NCBI RefSeq assembly: GCF_030767025.1 | Contig: NZ_JASITE010000005.1 | Location: 434,001-498,000, forward strand | Length of the DNA stretch: 64,000 nucleotides | DNA from: Nocardia sp. CC227C | GTDB taxonomy: Bacteria; Actinomycetota; Actinomycetes; Mycobacteriales; Mycobacteriaceae | Direction of reading: 5' to 3' | Part shown: piece by piece, positions 52,154 to 60,707 of the stretch | Layout: each line of letters begins with the position of its first letter | How positions within the stretch are numbered: position 1 is the first letter of the stretch | Position numbers and translations under genes: made by a program | The notes under the pieces: generated by a model | Told to the model about the DNA's origin: nothing | The model's database searches: none | Seen by the model: only the letters and a program-made list of their open reading frames with translations

Positions 52154-52984
52154 GAACAGCGTCATGGGCTCCGTCTGCTCGGGCTCGGGCAGTGCGGGCA
52201 GCTCCGGGACGCGGGTGCGCACCTCTTCGTGGAACGCGCGTGCCAGCGGCAGCGAACTCGCATTGTCGGGAGTGTGGATGAAGACCGTCGGAGATCGCCC
52301 CTCCCGCAACCACTCCGCCGCGATATCCGCCCAGCGCCGCCAACCGGCGATGGTGCGGGCGTCGTCGTCGCGGCCGTGGTAGCGCACGATCGGGAACTCG
52401 GTGAGCGCCGTGGTGCGGCGCGGCAGGTTCGGCTTCTTCGACCGCGCCTCGTACTCGGCGGGACTGGTGGCGGGGCCGTCGAAAAGCACTGCGGTGTCGA
52501 AAGGTATCCATTCGGCGTCGACGGTCGCCAGGGCGCGTTCCAGTTGCCGCGCGGCTCGCTCGTCGCTGAAGAAGGCCGGATGCCGGACCTCCACCGCACA
52601 GCGGCCGGGGAGGGTACGCAGGAAGCGCGCGAGTGTGCCGAGGTCGTTCGGACCGAACGAGCCTGGAAGCTGGACCCAGAGTGCGTGCAAGCGTGGGCCG
52701 AGGGGTGCCACGGCGTCCAGGAAGGCCCGTAGCTCCTGCTCGGCCCCGTGCAGGCGGCGTTCGTGAGTGACGGTCTTCGGAAGTTTGAGGACGAAGCGGA
52801 AGTCGGGGGCCGTCTGGTCGGCCCACTGCTCCACGGATTTGCGGGCGGGCGTGGCATAGAAGGTGGTGTTGCCCTCTACCGCATTGCACCAGGTCGCGTA
52901 GCTGTGGAGGCGGCGGGACGGGACGGGTTGGTGGTCGCGCCAGGCCGGGTGGGTCCACATTGCGCATCCGACGTGCAGTTGCAT
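52151..52984 (-). CDS. DUF72 (YecE-like) protein
   Basis: 277 aa from ATG 52984, or two residues longer from ATG 52990. Start 52984 is preferred because TACCGT lies seven bases upstream. DUF72 TIM-barrel features: LHVGCAMWTHPAW, NAVEGNTTFYATP, FRFVLKLPKTVTHER, ALWVQLPGSFGPN, AVEVRHPAFF and IVRYHGRDDD. The function of the family is unknown. Downstream of glpK on the same strand, separated by about 100 bases. Confidence 0.9.
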   Translation of the reverse strand: MQLHVGCAMWTHPAWRDHQPVPSRRLHSYATWCNAVEGNTTFYATPARKSVEQWADQTAPDFRFVLKLPKTVTHERRLHGAEQELRAFLDAVAPLGPRLHALWVQLPGSFGPNDLGTLARFLRTLPGRCAVEVRHPAFFSDERAARQLERALATVDAEWIPFDTAVLFDGPATSPAEYEARSKKPNLPRRTTALTEFPIVRYHGRDDDARTIAGWRRWADIAAEWLREGRSPTVFIHTPDNASSLPLARAFHEEVRTRVPELPALPEPEQTEPMTLF

Positions 52985-52991
52985 GGACATG

Positions 52992-52997
52992 ACGGTA
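52992..52997 (-). promoter_or_regulatory. -10 hexamer of the DUF72 gene, leaderless geometry
   Basis: Minus-strand TACCGT ends 7 bases before the ATG at 52984. Confidence 0.4.
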
Positions 52998-53089
52998 GCC
53001 GGGGGCTGCGATTCCGGCGGGCGGGCTGGCGGTGGGGGCGGGGTCGGAGTCCGGGGTAGCGGGTTCCCCGAAATGTCCTATTCGTACGT

Positions 53090-54583
53090 TCAGCTCTTGT
53101 CTCGAAACCATCCGAATGTCAGCTCGACGGCTCGCCGCCAATTCTCGTATTCGGCCTCCCGCAATCCGGCTTCCATGGCGGGAATCCACTGCGCCGCTAC
53201 CCGCCAATTGCTGCGCAGCCCTTCCAGATCCGGCCAATACCCCACTGCCAGCCCGGCCGCGTAGGCGGCTCCGAGGGATACGGTTTCGGCGACTATCGGG
53301 CGCTGTACGGGGATGTCGAGTACGTCGGCGATGGTCTGCATGAGCAGGTTGTCGGATGTCATTCCGCCTGCTACCCGGAGGGATTCGGCGTGCAGGCCGG
53401 AATCCGCGTTCATCGCCTCGACCACGTCGCGGGTCTGCCATGCGGTCGCCTCCAGGACCGCTCGGGCTATGTGACCCTTGGTGACGTAGGAGGTGAGACC
53501 GATCAGCAGGCCGCGGGCGTCGCTGCGCCAGTGGGGGGCGTACAGGCCGGAGAAGGCGGGGACCAGGTAGCAGCCGCCGTTGTCCTCCACGGTGCGGGCG
53601 AGGGTTTCGATTTCGGGGGCGGAGCCGATCAGGCCGATATTGTCGCGCACCCATTGGACCAGAGAGCCGGTGACGGCGATGGGGCCCTCCAGGGCGTACA
53701 CCGGCTCCTTGCCGACCTGATAGCCGATGGTCGTCAGCAGTCCGTGCTGGGAGCGGACCAGCTCTCGGCCGGTGTTCATCATCAGGAAGCCGCCGGTGCC
53801 GTAGGTGCACTCGGTTTCCCCGGGCACGAAGCAGGTCTGGCCGAACAGGGCCGCGTGCTGGTCGCCCAACGCAGCGGCTATGCGTATGCCCGGCAGGACT
53901 TTTCGAGCGGTGCCGAACGATCCGGTGGAGGGTTCGATGCGCGGCAGCATCGCCTTCGGGATGTCGAAGAAACGCAGCAGCTCGTCGTCCCAGGCCAGGG
54001 TGTCGAGATTCATCAGCAGGGTGCGGCCCGCGTTCGTGACGTCGGTGACGTGCTCGCCGCCGGTCAGATTCCAGATGAGCCAGGTCTCCATGGTGCCGAA
54101 CAGCACCTCGCCGCGGTCGGCGCGCGCCCGCAGACCGGGCACCGTGTCGAGCAGCCAGCGCAGCCGGGGAGCGGCGAAGTAGGTCGCCAGCGGGAGGCCG
54201 CACAGCTCACGGACACGCTGCGCCCCGGGCGATTCCGCGAGTTCTCGCACCACCGGCTCGGTTCGCACGTCCTGCCAGACGATGGCCCTGCCGATGGGGA
54301 CCCCGGTACGGCGGTCCCACACCACGGTGGTCTCGCGCTGATTGGCGATGCCCACGGCCGCCACCTGGTCGATCTCGATGCCCGAATTCCGCAGGGCGGC
54401 AGGCACTATGCGCTCGACATTGCGCCAGATCTCCTGTGCGTCCTGCTCCACCCAGCCGGGGCGAGGGTAGTGCTGCCGATGCTCGCGCTGGGCCACTCCG
54501 GCCAGTCGGGCGCGCTGGTCGAACAGGATGCACCTGGTCGATGTGGTGCCCTGGTCGATGGCCAGCACATACCGTTGCGTCAT
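53090..54583 (-). CDS. glpK: glycerol kinase, copy 1
   Basis: 497 aa from ATG 54583, with GGGAG seven bases upstream. FGGY carbohydrate kinase: [15 protein letters not shown] (phosphate 1 loop), [27 protein letters not shown] (catalytic Asp), [24 protein letters not shown] and [14 protein letters not shown]. It phosphorylates glycerol to sn-glycerol 3-phosphate. It lies 28 bases downstream of the IclR gene, on the arm facing away from glpD. It is only moderately similar to copy 2 at 55577 (for example [10 protein letters not shown] against [10 protein letters not shown]), so it is not a recent duplicate. It may be regulated separately or prefer another polyol. Confidence 0.93.
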   Translation of the reverse strand: MTQRYVLAIDQGTTSTRCILFDQRARLAGVAQREHRQHYPRPGWVEQDAQEIWRNVERIVPAALRNSGIEIDQVAAVGIANQRETTVVWDRRTGVPIGRAIVWQDVRTEPVVRELAESPGAQRVRELCGLPLATYFAAPRLRWLLDTVPGLRARADRGEVLFGTMETWLIWNLTGGEHVTDVTNAGRTLLMNLDTLAWDDELLRFFDIPKAMLPRIEPSTGSFGTARKVLPGIRIAAALGDQHAALFGQTCFVPGETECTYGTGGFLMMNTGRELVRSQHGLLTTIGYQVGKEPVYALEGPIAVTGSLVQWVRDNIGLIGSAPEIETLARTVEDNGGCYLVPAFSGLYAPHWRSDARGLLIGLTSYVTKGHIARAVLEATAWQTRDVVEAMNADSGLHAESLRVAGGMTSDNLLMQTIADVLDIPVQRPIVAETVSLGAAYAAGLAVGYWPDLEGLRSNWRVAAQWIPAMEAGLREAEYENWRRAVELTFGWFRDKS

Positions 54584-54611
54584 TACCGGCTCCCGAGGTT
54601 CGGTTCGAATA

Positions 54612-55376
54612 TCACTGCGCCGCACCGAGATCCCGTGACACCGCGTGCGCCGCTTCGCGTACGCGGTCGACCAGCGGGCGGCGCGGGTGCGACCGGGCGT
54701 CGCAGAGCCGGTCCATGGGGCCGGAGATGCCGATCGCGCCGACCACCAGGCCGCCGCGCGAGCGGATGGGGGCCGCGATGCCCGCCTCACCGGTGTGGAA
54801 CTCCTCCATCTCACCCGCCCAGCCGGTGCTGCGCACCTCGGACAGGGCCCGGTTCAGCGTGTTGCGGTCGGTGATGGTGCGGTAGGTCGACGCGGTCAGG
54901 GTCGCGCCGCGCAGGCCGGCGGCCAGGTCCGCGTCGTAGGCGAGCAGCACCTTGCCCAGGGCGGTGGCGTGCGGCGGCAGCGACTCCCCCAGTGCCAGCG
55001 CCTGTTCGGTGTTGTCGGGGCGGAAGACGTGGTGCACGACCACCACCGCACCGTACTGGGGCGCGGCGATGCGCACCGCTTCCCCGGTGCGCGCCGCCAG
55101 GGCGTCGGCCCAGTTGATGGCGCGCGAGCGCAATTCGTTCGCGTCCAGGTAGCCGCCGCCGAGCTGGTCCAGCGCCGCACCAAGGAAGTATTTGCCGGTG
55201 GCCGGATCCTGGTCCACGAAGCCGACACCCTGCAGGGTGCGCAGGATCCCGTGCGCCGTCGGCTTGGCCAGTCCGAGCGCCGCCGCGATCTCGCCGACGC
55301 CCATGCGCCCGGAGCCGCGGGCCAGCAGGCGGAGCACGGCGGCGGCGCGCTCGATGGACTGGATGGGACCCGGCAC
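54612..55376 (-). CDS. IclR family regulator of the glycerol genes
   Basis: 254 aa from GTG 55376. A winged helix-turn-helix at about residues 5-65 ([43 protein letters not shown] read in part) is followed by the IclR effector domain ([69 protein letters not shown]). It resembles GylR-type glycerol regulators of actinomycetes. Placed between two glycerol kinase genes and divergent from glpKDF, with a perfect palindrome in the gap. Confidence 0.93.
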   Translation of the reverse strand: MPGPIQSIERAAAVLRLLARGSGRMGVGEIAAALGLAKPTAHGILRTLQGVGFVDQDPATGKYFLGAALDQLGGGYLDANELRSRAINWADALAARTGEAVRIAAPQYGAVVVVHHVFRPDNTEQALALGESLPPHATALGKVLLAYDADLAAGLRGATLTASTYRTITDRNTLNRALSEVRSTGWAGEMEEFHTGEAGIAAPIRSRGGLVVGAIGISGPMDRLCDARSHPRRPLVDRVREAAHAVSRDLGAAQ

Positions 55377-55382
55377 CTCACG

Positions 55383-55388
55383 AACCTA
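55383..55388 (-). promoter_or_regulatory. -10 hexamer of the IclR gene, leaderless geometry
   Basis: Minus-strand TAGGTT ends 6 bases before the GTG at 55376. Confidence 0.55.
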
Positions 55389-55445
55389 GCCGCTGCGGAA
55401 TTCGCCGGACAGTAACGACACCTGTGACCGAGCAGCCACCGAAAC

Positions 55446-55462
55446 GTTCGACATTGTCGAAC
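55446..55462. promoter_or_regulatory. IclR/GylR operator candidate (perfect 17-bp palindrome)
   Basis: GTTCGACA-T-TGTCGAAC, in the gap between the divergent IclR and glpK copy 2 genes. A further half-site GTCGAAC occurs at 55504-55510, just after a possible promoter for glpK (TTGAGC 55473-55478 and TAGATT 55494-55499, spacer 15). Confidence 0.8.
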
Positions 55463-55576
55463 GCGTCCACTGTTGAGCGCACTCATCGACTCGTAGATTC
55501 GAGGTCGAACGTGGCCGCCACCCGCGTCCACAGGGCATACGACGGGCTCAAAGGTGAGCCTTTCGAAAGGGACACG

Positions 55577-57094
55577 ATGAGCCGATACATCGGAGCCATC
55601 GACCAGGGAACGACGAGCACTCGTTTCATGGTCTTCGACCACGATGGCAACGAGGTTGCCCGTCACCAGCTCGAGCACGAGCAGATCATGCCGCGCGCGG
55701 GGTGGGTCGAGCACAATCCGGCCGAGATCTGGGAGCGCACGCGCACGGTGGTCAAGACCGTGCTGACCTCCTCGAATCTCAGCGCCGCCGACCTGGCCGC
55801 GGTCGGCATCACCAATCAGCGCGAGACCACCATCGTGTGGGACCGGCGCACCGGCCGCCCCTACTGCAACGCCATCGTCTGGCAGGACACCCGCACCGAC
55901 CGCGTCGCGGCCGAACTCGACCGCACCCACGGCGATCTCATCCGCCGCAAGACCGGCCTGCCGCCCGCCACCTACTTCTCCGGCGGCAAGCTGCAGTGGA
56001 TTCTGGAGAACATCCCGGGCGTGCGAGAGGACGCCGAGCGCGGTGACGCACTGTTCGGCACCCCGGACACCTGGCTGCTGTGGAATCTCACCGGCGGCAT
56101 CCACGGCGGCGTGCACGTCACCGACCCCACCAATGCCTCCCGCACCATGCTCATGGACCTGGAAACCCTGGACTGGGACGAGGAACTGCTCGCCGTGTTC
56201 GGGGTGCCGCGCGCCATGCTGCCGACCATCGCGCCGTCGTCGAATCCGGAGATGTTCGGGCTCACCAACCCCGACGGCCCGTTCAAGGGCGCGGTGCCGC
56301 TCACCGGCATCCTCGGCGATCAGCAGGCCGCCACCGTGGGACAGGTGTGCTTCCGGCCCGGCGAGGCCAAGAACACCTACGGCACCGGAAACTTCCTGCT
56401 GCTCAACACCGGTACCGATATCGTGCGCTCCCGGCACGGGCTGCTCACCACCGTGGCCTACCGTTTCGGCGACGAAGCGCCGGTGTACGCGCTGGAGGGC
56501 TCCATCGCCGTCACCGGCTCGGCCGTGCAGTGGCTGCGTGACCAGCTCGGCATCATCGGTGGGGCCACCCAGAGCGAACTGCTCGCCAGTCAGGTGGCCG
56601 ACACCGGCGGCGTGGTGTTCGTGCCCGCCTTCTCCGGCCTGTTCGCGCCCTACTGGCGCTCCGACGCCCGCGGCATCATCGTCGGCCTGTCGCGCTACAG
56701 CACCAATGCCCACATCGCCAGGGCCACCCTGGAGGCCATCGGCTATCAGACCCGCGACGTGGTGGAGGCGATGGAGGCCGACTCCGGGGTCAAGCTCGAC
56801 ACCCTGCGGGTGGACGGCGGCATCACCGCCAACGAACTGTGCATGCGGTTGCAGTCCGACATTCTCGGAGTTCCGGTGTCGCGCCCCGTGGTTCGGGAGA
56901 CCACCGCGCTCGGCGCGGCCTACGCCGCCGGGCTGGCGGTCGGATTCTGGAGCAGCACCGACGAACTCGTCCACAACTGGCACGAGGACAAGCGCTGGGA
57001 ACCGACCTGGTCCGAGGAGCAGCGCGAAAAAGGTTACGGCCGTTGGAAGAAGGCCGTTGCGCGCACCCTCGACTGGGTCGATCTCGACGATTGA
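55577..57094 (+). CDS. glpK: glycerol kinase, copy 2
   Basis: 505 aa from ATG 55577, with AAAGGGA six bases upstream; a longer frame from 55424 covers the operator and is rejected. Complete FGGY kinase: [67 protein letters not shown]. It makes sn-glycerol 3-phosphate, the substrate of the GlpD encoded 46 bases downstream. It is the main glycerol catabolic kinase judging by its place in glpK-glpD-glpF. Confidence 0.96.
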   Translation: MSRYIGAIDQGTTSTRFMVFDHDGNEVARHQLEHEQIMPRAGWVEHNPAEIWERTRTVVKTVLTSSNLSAADLAAVGITNQRETTIVWDRRTGRPYCNAIVWQDTRTDRVAAELDRTHGDLIRRKTGLPPATYFSGGKLQWILENIPGVREDAERGDALFGTPDTWLLWNLTGGIHGGVHVTDPTNASRTMLMDLETLDWDEELLAVFGVPRAMLPTIAPSSNPEMFGLTNPDGPFKGAVPLTGILGDQQAATVGQVCFRPGEAKNTYGTGNFLLLNTGTDIVRSRHGLLTTVAYRFGDEAPVYALEGSIAVTGSAVQWLRDQLGIIGGATQSELLASQVADTGGVVFVPAFSGLFAPYWRSDARGIIVGLSRYSTNAHIARATLEAIGYQTRDVVEAMEADSGVKLDTLRVDGGITANELCMRLQSDILGVPVSRPVVRETTALGAAYAAGLAVGFWSSTDELVHNWHEDKRWEPTWSEEQREKGYGRWKKAVARTLDWVDLDD

Positions 57095-57140
57095 TCCCGG
57101 CCCCACAAGACTTATCACCCTGGAGAACAAGGAGATTCCC

Positions 57141-58820
57141 GTGTCTGCACGCTTGGATCGCGCCTACCGCGACGACGCCATCGCGCACCTGGAGGACACC
57201 GAGATCGACGTCCTCGTAGTCGGCGGCGGCATCGTCGGCGCCGGGGCCGCGCTGGACGCCGCCGCCCGCGGCCTGAACGTCACCCTGGTGGAGGCCCGCG
57301 ACTGGGCGGCCGGTACCTCCAGCCGCTCCAGCAAGCTCATCCACGGCGGCCTGCGCTACCTGGAACAGCTCGACTTCGCGCTGGTGCGCGAGGCTCTGAA
57401 GGAACGCGGACTGCTGCTGAACAAGATCGCGCCGCATCTGGTGCACCCGGTCTCGTTCCTGTTCCCGCTCCAGCACCGGGTCTGGGAGCGCGCCTACATC
57501 GGCGCGGGCGTCGCGCTCTACGACACCCTCGGCGGCGCCCGGGCGGTGCCCATGCACAAGCACCTGTCTCGTTCCGGCGCACTGGAATTGGCCCCGGCGC
57601 TCAAGGACGACGCGCTCACCGGCGCGATCCGCTACTACGACGCCCAGGTCGACGACGCCCGCTACGTCATGATGCTGGCCCGCACCGCCGCCAAGCACGG
57701 CGCGACCGTGCTCACCCGCACCCGGGTGACCGGCCTGCTGCGCGAGGGGCAGCGCGTGATCGGCGCGACCGTCATGGATCTGGAGACCGGCCGCGAGTAC
57801 AACGTGCGCGCCCGCAGCGTCATCTCGGCCACCGGCGTGTGGACCGACGAGATGAACAAGATGACCGGCGTGGACTTCCCGTTCCACGTGCGCATGTCCA
57901 AGGGCGTGCACATCATGGTGCCGCGCGAGCGGCTGAACATGAACACCGGCATCATCATGCGCACCGAGAAGAGCGTGCTGTTCGTGATCCCGTGGGAGCA
58001 GCACTGGATCATCGGCACCACCGACACCGACTGGGCCTTCGACAAGGACCATCCGGCGGCCAGCGCCGCGGACGTGCGCTACATCCTCGACCATGTCAAC
58101 TCCCTGCTGAAGGAACCGCTGACCGAGGACGACATCGTCGGCACCTACGCCGGGCTGCGGCCGCTGCTGTCGGGCGCGTCGTCGGATACCTCCAAGCTGT
58201 CGCGTGAGCACGCGGTGGCCGAGCCGGTGCCGGGCCTGTTCGTCATCGCGGGCGGCAAGTACACCACCTACCGGGTGATGGCCGCCGACGTGGTGAACGC
58301 CGCGGTCGAGGGGCTCGGCAGCGGCGTCGCCGACTCGGTGACCGAACACCTGCCGCTGCTCGGCGCGGCCGGATACCAGGAGATGCTCGCCGATATCCCG
58401 GGCGTCGCCAAGGACGCGGGCCTGCCGGTGGAGACCGTCGAGCACCTGCTGGGCCGCTACGGGGCCGTGGCCAAGGATCTGTTCGAGCTCATCGCCCGCG
58501 ATCCCGCTCTGCGCCACCCGATTCCGGGCGCGGAGGACTACATCGGCGCGGAGGCCGTCTACTCGGCCACCCACGAGGGCGCGCTGCATCTCGACGACAT
58601 CCTGACCCGCCGCACCCGCATCTCCATCGAGGTGGCCGACCGCGGACTGCGCGCCGCCGCCGCGATCGCCGAACTGGTCGCACCGCACCTGGGTTGGGAC
58701 GCCGAGCGCACCGCGGCCGAGGTCAACCGCTACTGCGATCGGGTGCGCGCCGAACTGGCCGCCAACGAGGCCCGCGACGACGCGTCCGCGAACGCCGCCC
58801 GGCTGGTGGCCGCCCGCTGA
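57141..58820 (+). CDS. glpD: glycerol-3-phosphate dehydrogenase (aerobic, FAD)
   Basis: 559 aa from GTG 57141, with AAGGAG six bases upstream. FAD-binding VLVVGGGIVGAGAALDAAARG, SSRSSKLIHGGLRYLEQ, WIIGTTDTDWAFDKDHPAAS and the C-terminal DAO_C domain (DILTRRTRISIEV) are present. The enzyme oxidises sn-glycerol 3-phosphate to dihydroxyacetone phosphate and feeds electrons to menaquinone at the membrane. Second gene of the glycerol operon; followed by a strong hairpin. Confidence 0.96.
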   Translation: MSARLDRAYRDDAIAHLEDTEIDVLVVGGGIVGAGAALDAAARGLNVTLVEARDWAAGTSSRSSKLIHGGLRYLEQLDFALVREALKERGLLLNKIAPHLVHPVSFLFPLQHRVWERAYIGAGVALYDTLGGARAVPMHKHLSRSGALELAPALKDDALTGAIRYYDAQVDDARYVMMLARTAAKHGATVLTRTRVTGLLREGQRVIGATVMDLETGREYNVRARSVISATGVWTDEMNKMTGVDFPFHVRMSKGVHIMVPRERLNMNTGIIMRTEKSVLFVIPWEQHWIIGTTDTDWAFDKDHPAASAADVRYILDHVNSLLKEPLTEDDIVGTYAGLRPLLSGASSDTSKLSREHAVAEPVPGLFVIAGGKYTTYRVMAADVVNAAVEGLGSGVADSVTEHLPLLGAAGYQEMLADIPGVAKDAGLPVETVEHLLGRYGAVAKDLFELIARDPALRHPIPGAEDYIGAEAVYSATHEGALHLDDILTRRTRISIEVADRGLRAAAAIAELVAPHLGWDAERTAAEVNRYCDRVRAELAANEARDDASANAARLVAAR

Positions 58821-58847
58821 TCGGGTCCATTCGCCCCTACCCGCACC

Positions 58848-58877
58848 GCCGCGCCGGAACCTCGGTTCCGGCGCGGC
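58848..58877 (+). terminator. terminator-like hairpin after glpD
   Basis: Perfect 13-bp stem GCCGCGCCGGAAC / GTTCCGGCGCGGC with a CTCG loop, 27 bases after the glpD stop, followed by a short T-run (AGCGTTTT). It would separate glpKD from the aquaglyceroporin gene, or only reduce read-through. Confidence 0.7.
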
Positions 58878-59041
58878 ACAAGCGTTTTCGGCGCGCACGG
58901 ACGCCGCGGTGAATGTGGGATTTCTCATGCCGCATTCGAGATGATCCCGTGTGTTTCCAAGAGTTTGCTGAGCGAGAATCATAGGGTCATTCCAGACCCG
59001 GGGCCGCGTCCGCGCCCCCTCGCGTATCGGAGGCTCTGTTC

Positions 59042-59860
59042 ATGAATTTCGGCACGATATTCGCGAGCGAGGCAGTAGGCACAGGCATTCTGATCCTGCT
59101 CGGTGCCGGTGTCGTCGCCAATGTGTTGCTAGCCAAGTCGAAAGGCTTCGAGGGCGGCTGGCTGCTCATCTCCTTCGGTTGGGGACTGGGCGTCTTCGCG
59201 GGCGTCTATGCCGCCTACAAGACCGGCGGCCATTTGAACCCGGCCGTCACCATCGGCAATCTGTTCGCCGGGTTCGACGAATACGCGCCCGGCGTTCCGG
59301 TGAACGCCGCCAATACCCTCGCCTATCTCAGCGGGCAGCTGGTGGGCGCGTTCCTCGGCGCGTGCGTGGCCTACCTCGCCTACAAACGGCACTTCGACGC
59401 CGAACCCGATGAGGAGAAGAAGCTCGGGGTGTTCGCCACGGTGCCCGCCATCCGCTCCTACCCGTGGAACTTCCTCACCGAGGTGATCGCCACCTTCGTA
59501 CTGGTCTTCGTCATCGTGGCCTTCGGCAAGACGCCCAGCGGCCTGGGCCCGCTCGCCGCGGCCCTGCTGGTCGTCGGCATCGGCGCGTCCCTCGGCGGCC
59601 CCACCGGCTACGCCATCAACCCGGCCCGCGACCTCGGCCCCCGCATCGCCTACGCCCTGCTGCCCACCCATCACTCCGCCGAGGTGCCGCCCAAGGCCGT
59701 GTCGGCCGACCTCACCGTCGGCGTGACCGGTCACCGCGAACTGCCCGACCGCAAGGCCGCCCACCGCAAGGACCCCGACTGGGCCTACGCCTGGGTCCCG
59801 GTCCTCGGCCCGCTGCTCGGCGGCGCGCTCGCGGGTCTGGCCGCACAGGTCTTCCTCTGA
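59042..59860 (+). CDS. glpF: MIP family aquaglyceroporin (glycerol facilitator)
   Basis: 272 aa from ATG 59042, with GGAGG about 8 bases upstream. Six membrane helices with both NPA motifs: HLNPAVTIGNL and AINPARDLGPR. Asp after the second NPAR is the mark of glycerol facilitators rather than water channels. An unusual polar insertion of about 45 residues (HHSAEVPPKAVSADL to KDPDWAY) lies between the second NPA helix and the last helix. It admits glycerol for GlpK copy 2. It is 221 bases after glpD, beyond a hairpin, so it may have its own promoter. Confidence 0.94.
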   Translation: MNFGTIFASEAVGTGILILLGAGVVANVLLAKSKGFEGGWLLISFGWGLGVFAGVYAAYKTGGHLNPAVTIGNLFAGFDEYAPGVPVNAANTLAYLSGQLVGAFLGACVAYLAYKRHFDAEPDEEKKLGVFATVPAIRSYPWNFLTEVIATFVLVFVIVAFGKTPSGLGPLAAALLVVGIGASLGGPTGYAINPARDLGPRIAYALLPTHHSAEVPPKAVSADLTVGVTGHRELPDRKAAHRKDPDWAYAWVPVLGPLLGGALAGLAAQVFL

Positions 59861-59932
59861 GCCAGCGTCGCCACCCCGGCGCCCGCGGCGGCGACCCGAC
59901 GTACTCCGGCATCCGCAGCCCCGGCGGGAGCG

Positions 59933-60241
59933 CTAGGGCGAGGTGCCGTCCTGCGGGCGCGCGGTCGGGAAGGCGACGGCGGCCATGCGCGCGGCGTAGG
60001 CGTCGCCGTGCACGAGGGTGAACGGGGCGTAATCGCGGACGTGGCCTTCGGCCCAGTCCCACAGCGCTTCGGGATCGACGGCCACGCCACGCTGCAGGAT
60101 CAGCCGCCAACCCTCGTTGCGCCGCTCCCAGATATCGCCGTCTCGGTCCAGGTAGAAGCCGGAGATCTCGGGTTCCACCATGGGCATCGCTTGGTCCCGC
60201 ATCACTTCGCCCCCTGTCAGCCACTCGAATCGCGTCAACAT
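59933..60241 (-). CDS. hypothetical protein (102 aa)
   Basis: Start ATG 60241 is chosen because a near-perfect AGGAGGT lies seven bases upstream; the frame also opens at ATG 60286 with a weaker site. The protein begins MLTRFEWLTGGEV and has an acidic, aromatic-rich middle (GFYLDRDGDIWERRNEGWRL, LWDWAEGHVRDYAPF). It is probably a small cytosolic protein with a beta-hairpin of the D-R-D-G-D-I-W-E type often seen in phage or immunity-like proteins. Family not recognised. Confidence 0.7.
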   Translation of the reverse strand: MLTRFEWLTGGEVMRDQAMPMVEPEISGFYLDRDGDIWERRNEGWRLILQRGVAVDPEALWDWAEGHVRDYAPFTLVHGDAYAARMAAVAFPTARPQDGTSP

Positions 60242-60572
60242 TGCTAGGACCTCCTCTGAATACTTCCCCTTGGAATTATTCGCCATCGATCTTCCGATTC
60301 ACTTCCAGCCCGATTCCGAGGCGCGTCGCGAATGGAATTGGGCGGGGAATTTCGATGGGAGGACACCGTGGATTTCACGAACTCACGAGCTTGTGATGCA
60401 TGTCATAACCCGCTCGAGCGGGGGAAATATGCGCTCGACTCGCCACCGCAGGCAACTGGACGCATGTTCACATAGCAACCCGAGCAATCATTCGACGGGC
60501 AAACGATCATATCGGATAGCAAGGGCGGCATTTCGAGACCATCGGGGCTGATCAGCGCCCTTTTCGTGGCAA

Positions 60573-60588
60573 TTTCGAGCCCTCGAAA
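60573..60588. promoter_or_regulatory. inverted repeat upstream of the SARP gene
   Basis: TTTCGAG-CC-CTCGAAA, perfect 7-bp arms. A TTTCGAG half-copy also occurs near 60533. Possible operator for another regulator. Confidence 0.55.
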
Positions 60589-60599
60589 CTGCGATAACC

Positions 60600-60618
60600 A
60601 TTCAGCAACTATTCAGCA
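60600..60618 (+). promoter_or_regulatory. SARP-type direct repeats
   Basis: TTCAGCA at 60601-60607 and again at 60612-60618: 7-bp direct repeats with a 4-bp spacer (11-bp period), preceded in both copies by A. This is the spacing SARP proteins use, and the repeats sit just upstream of a plausible -35. Confidence 0.6.
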
Positions 60619-60622
60619 TACG

Positions 60623-60652
60623 TTTGGCGTCATCGATTTGTGGGATGATAGT
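60623..60652 (+). promoter_or_regulatory. possible promoter of the SARP gene
   Basis: TTTGGC (60623-60628), 18-base spacer, GATAGT (60647-60652), about 56 bases upstream of the ATG at 60708. Confidence 0.45.
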
Positions 60653-60707
60653 CCTCTTTTGAGGCGGACGACCGGTACCGCCTACCCGCGCGAGAAGGGT
60701 TTCGGCG

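Larger units (their letters stand above)
60242..60707. other. regulatory region upstream of the SARP gene
   Basis: About 460 AT-richer bases without a gene. It contains a perfect 14-bp palindrome CCCGCTCGAGCGGG (60409-60422), an inverted repeat at 60573 and direct repeats at 60600 (listed separately). Otherwise nothing recognised. Confidence 0.5.
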
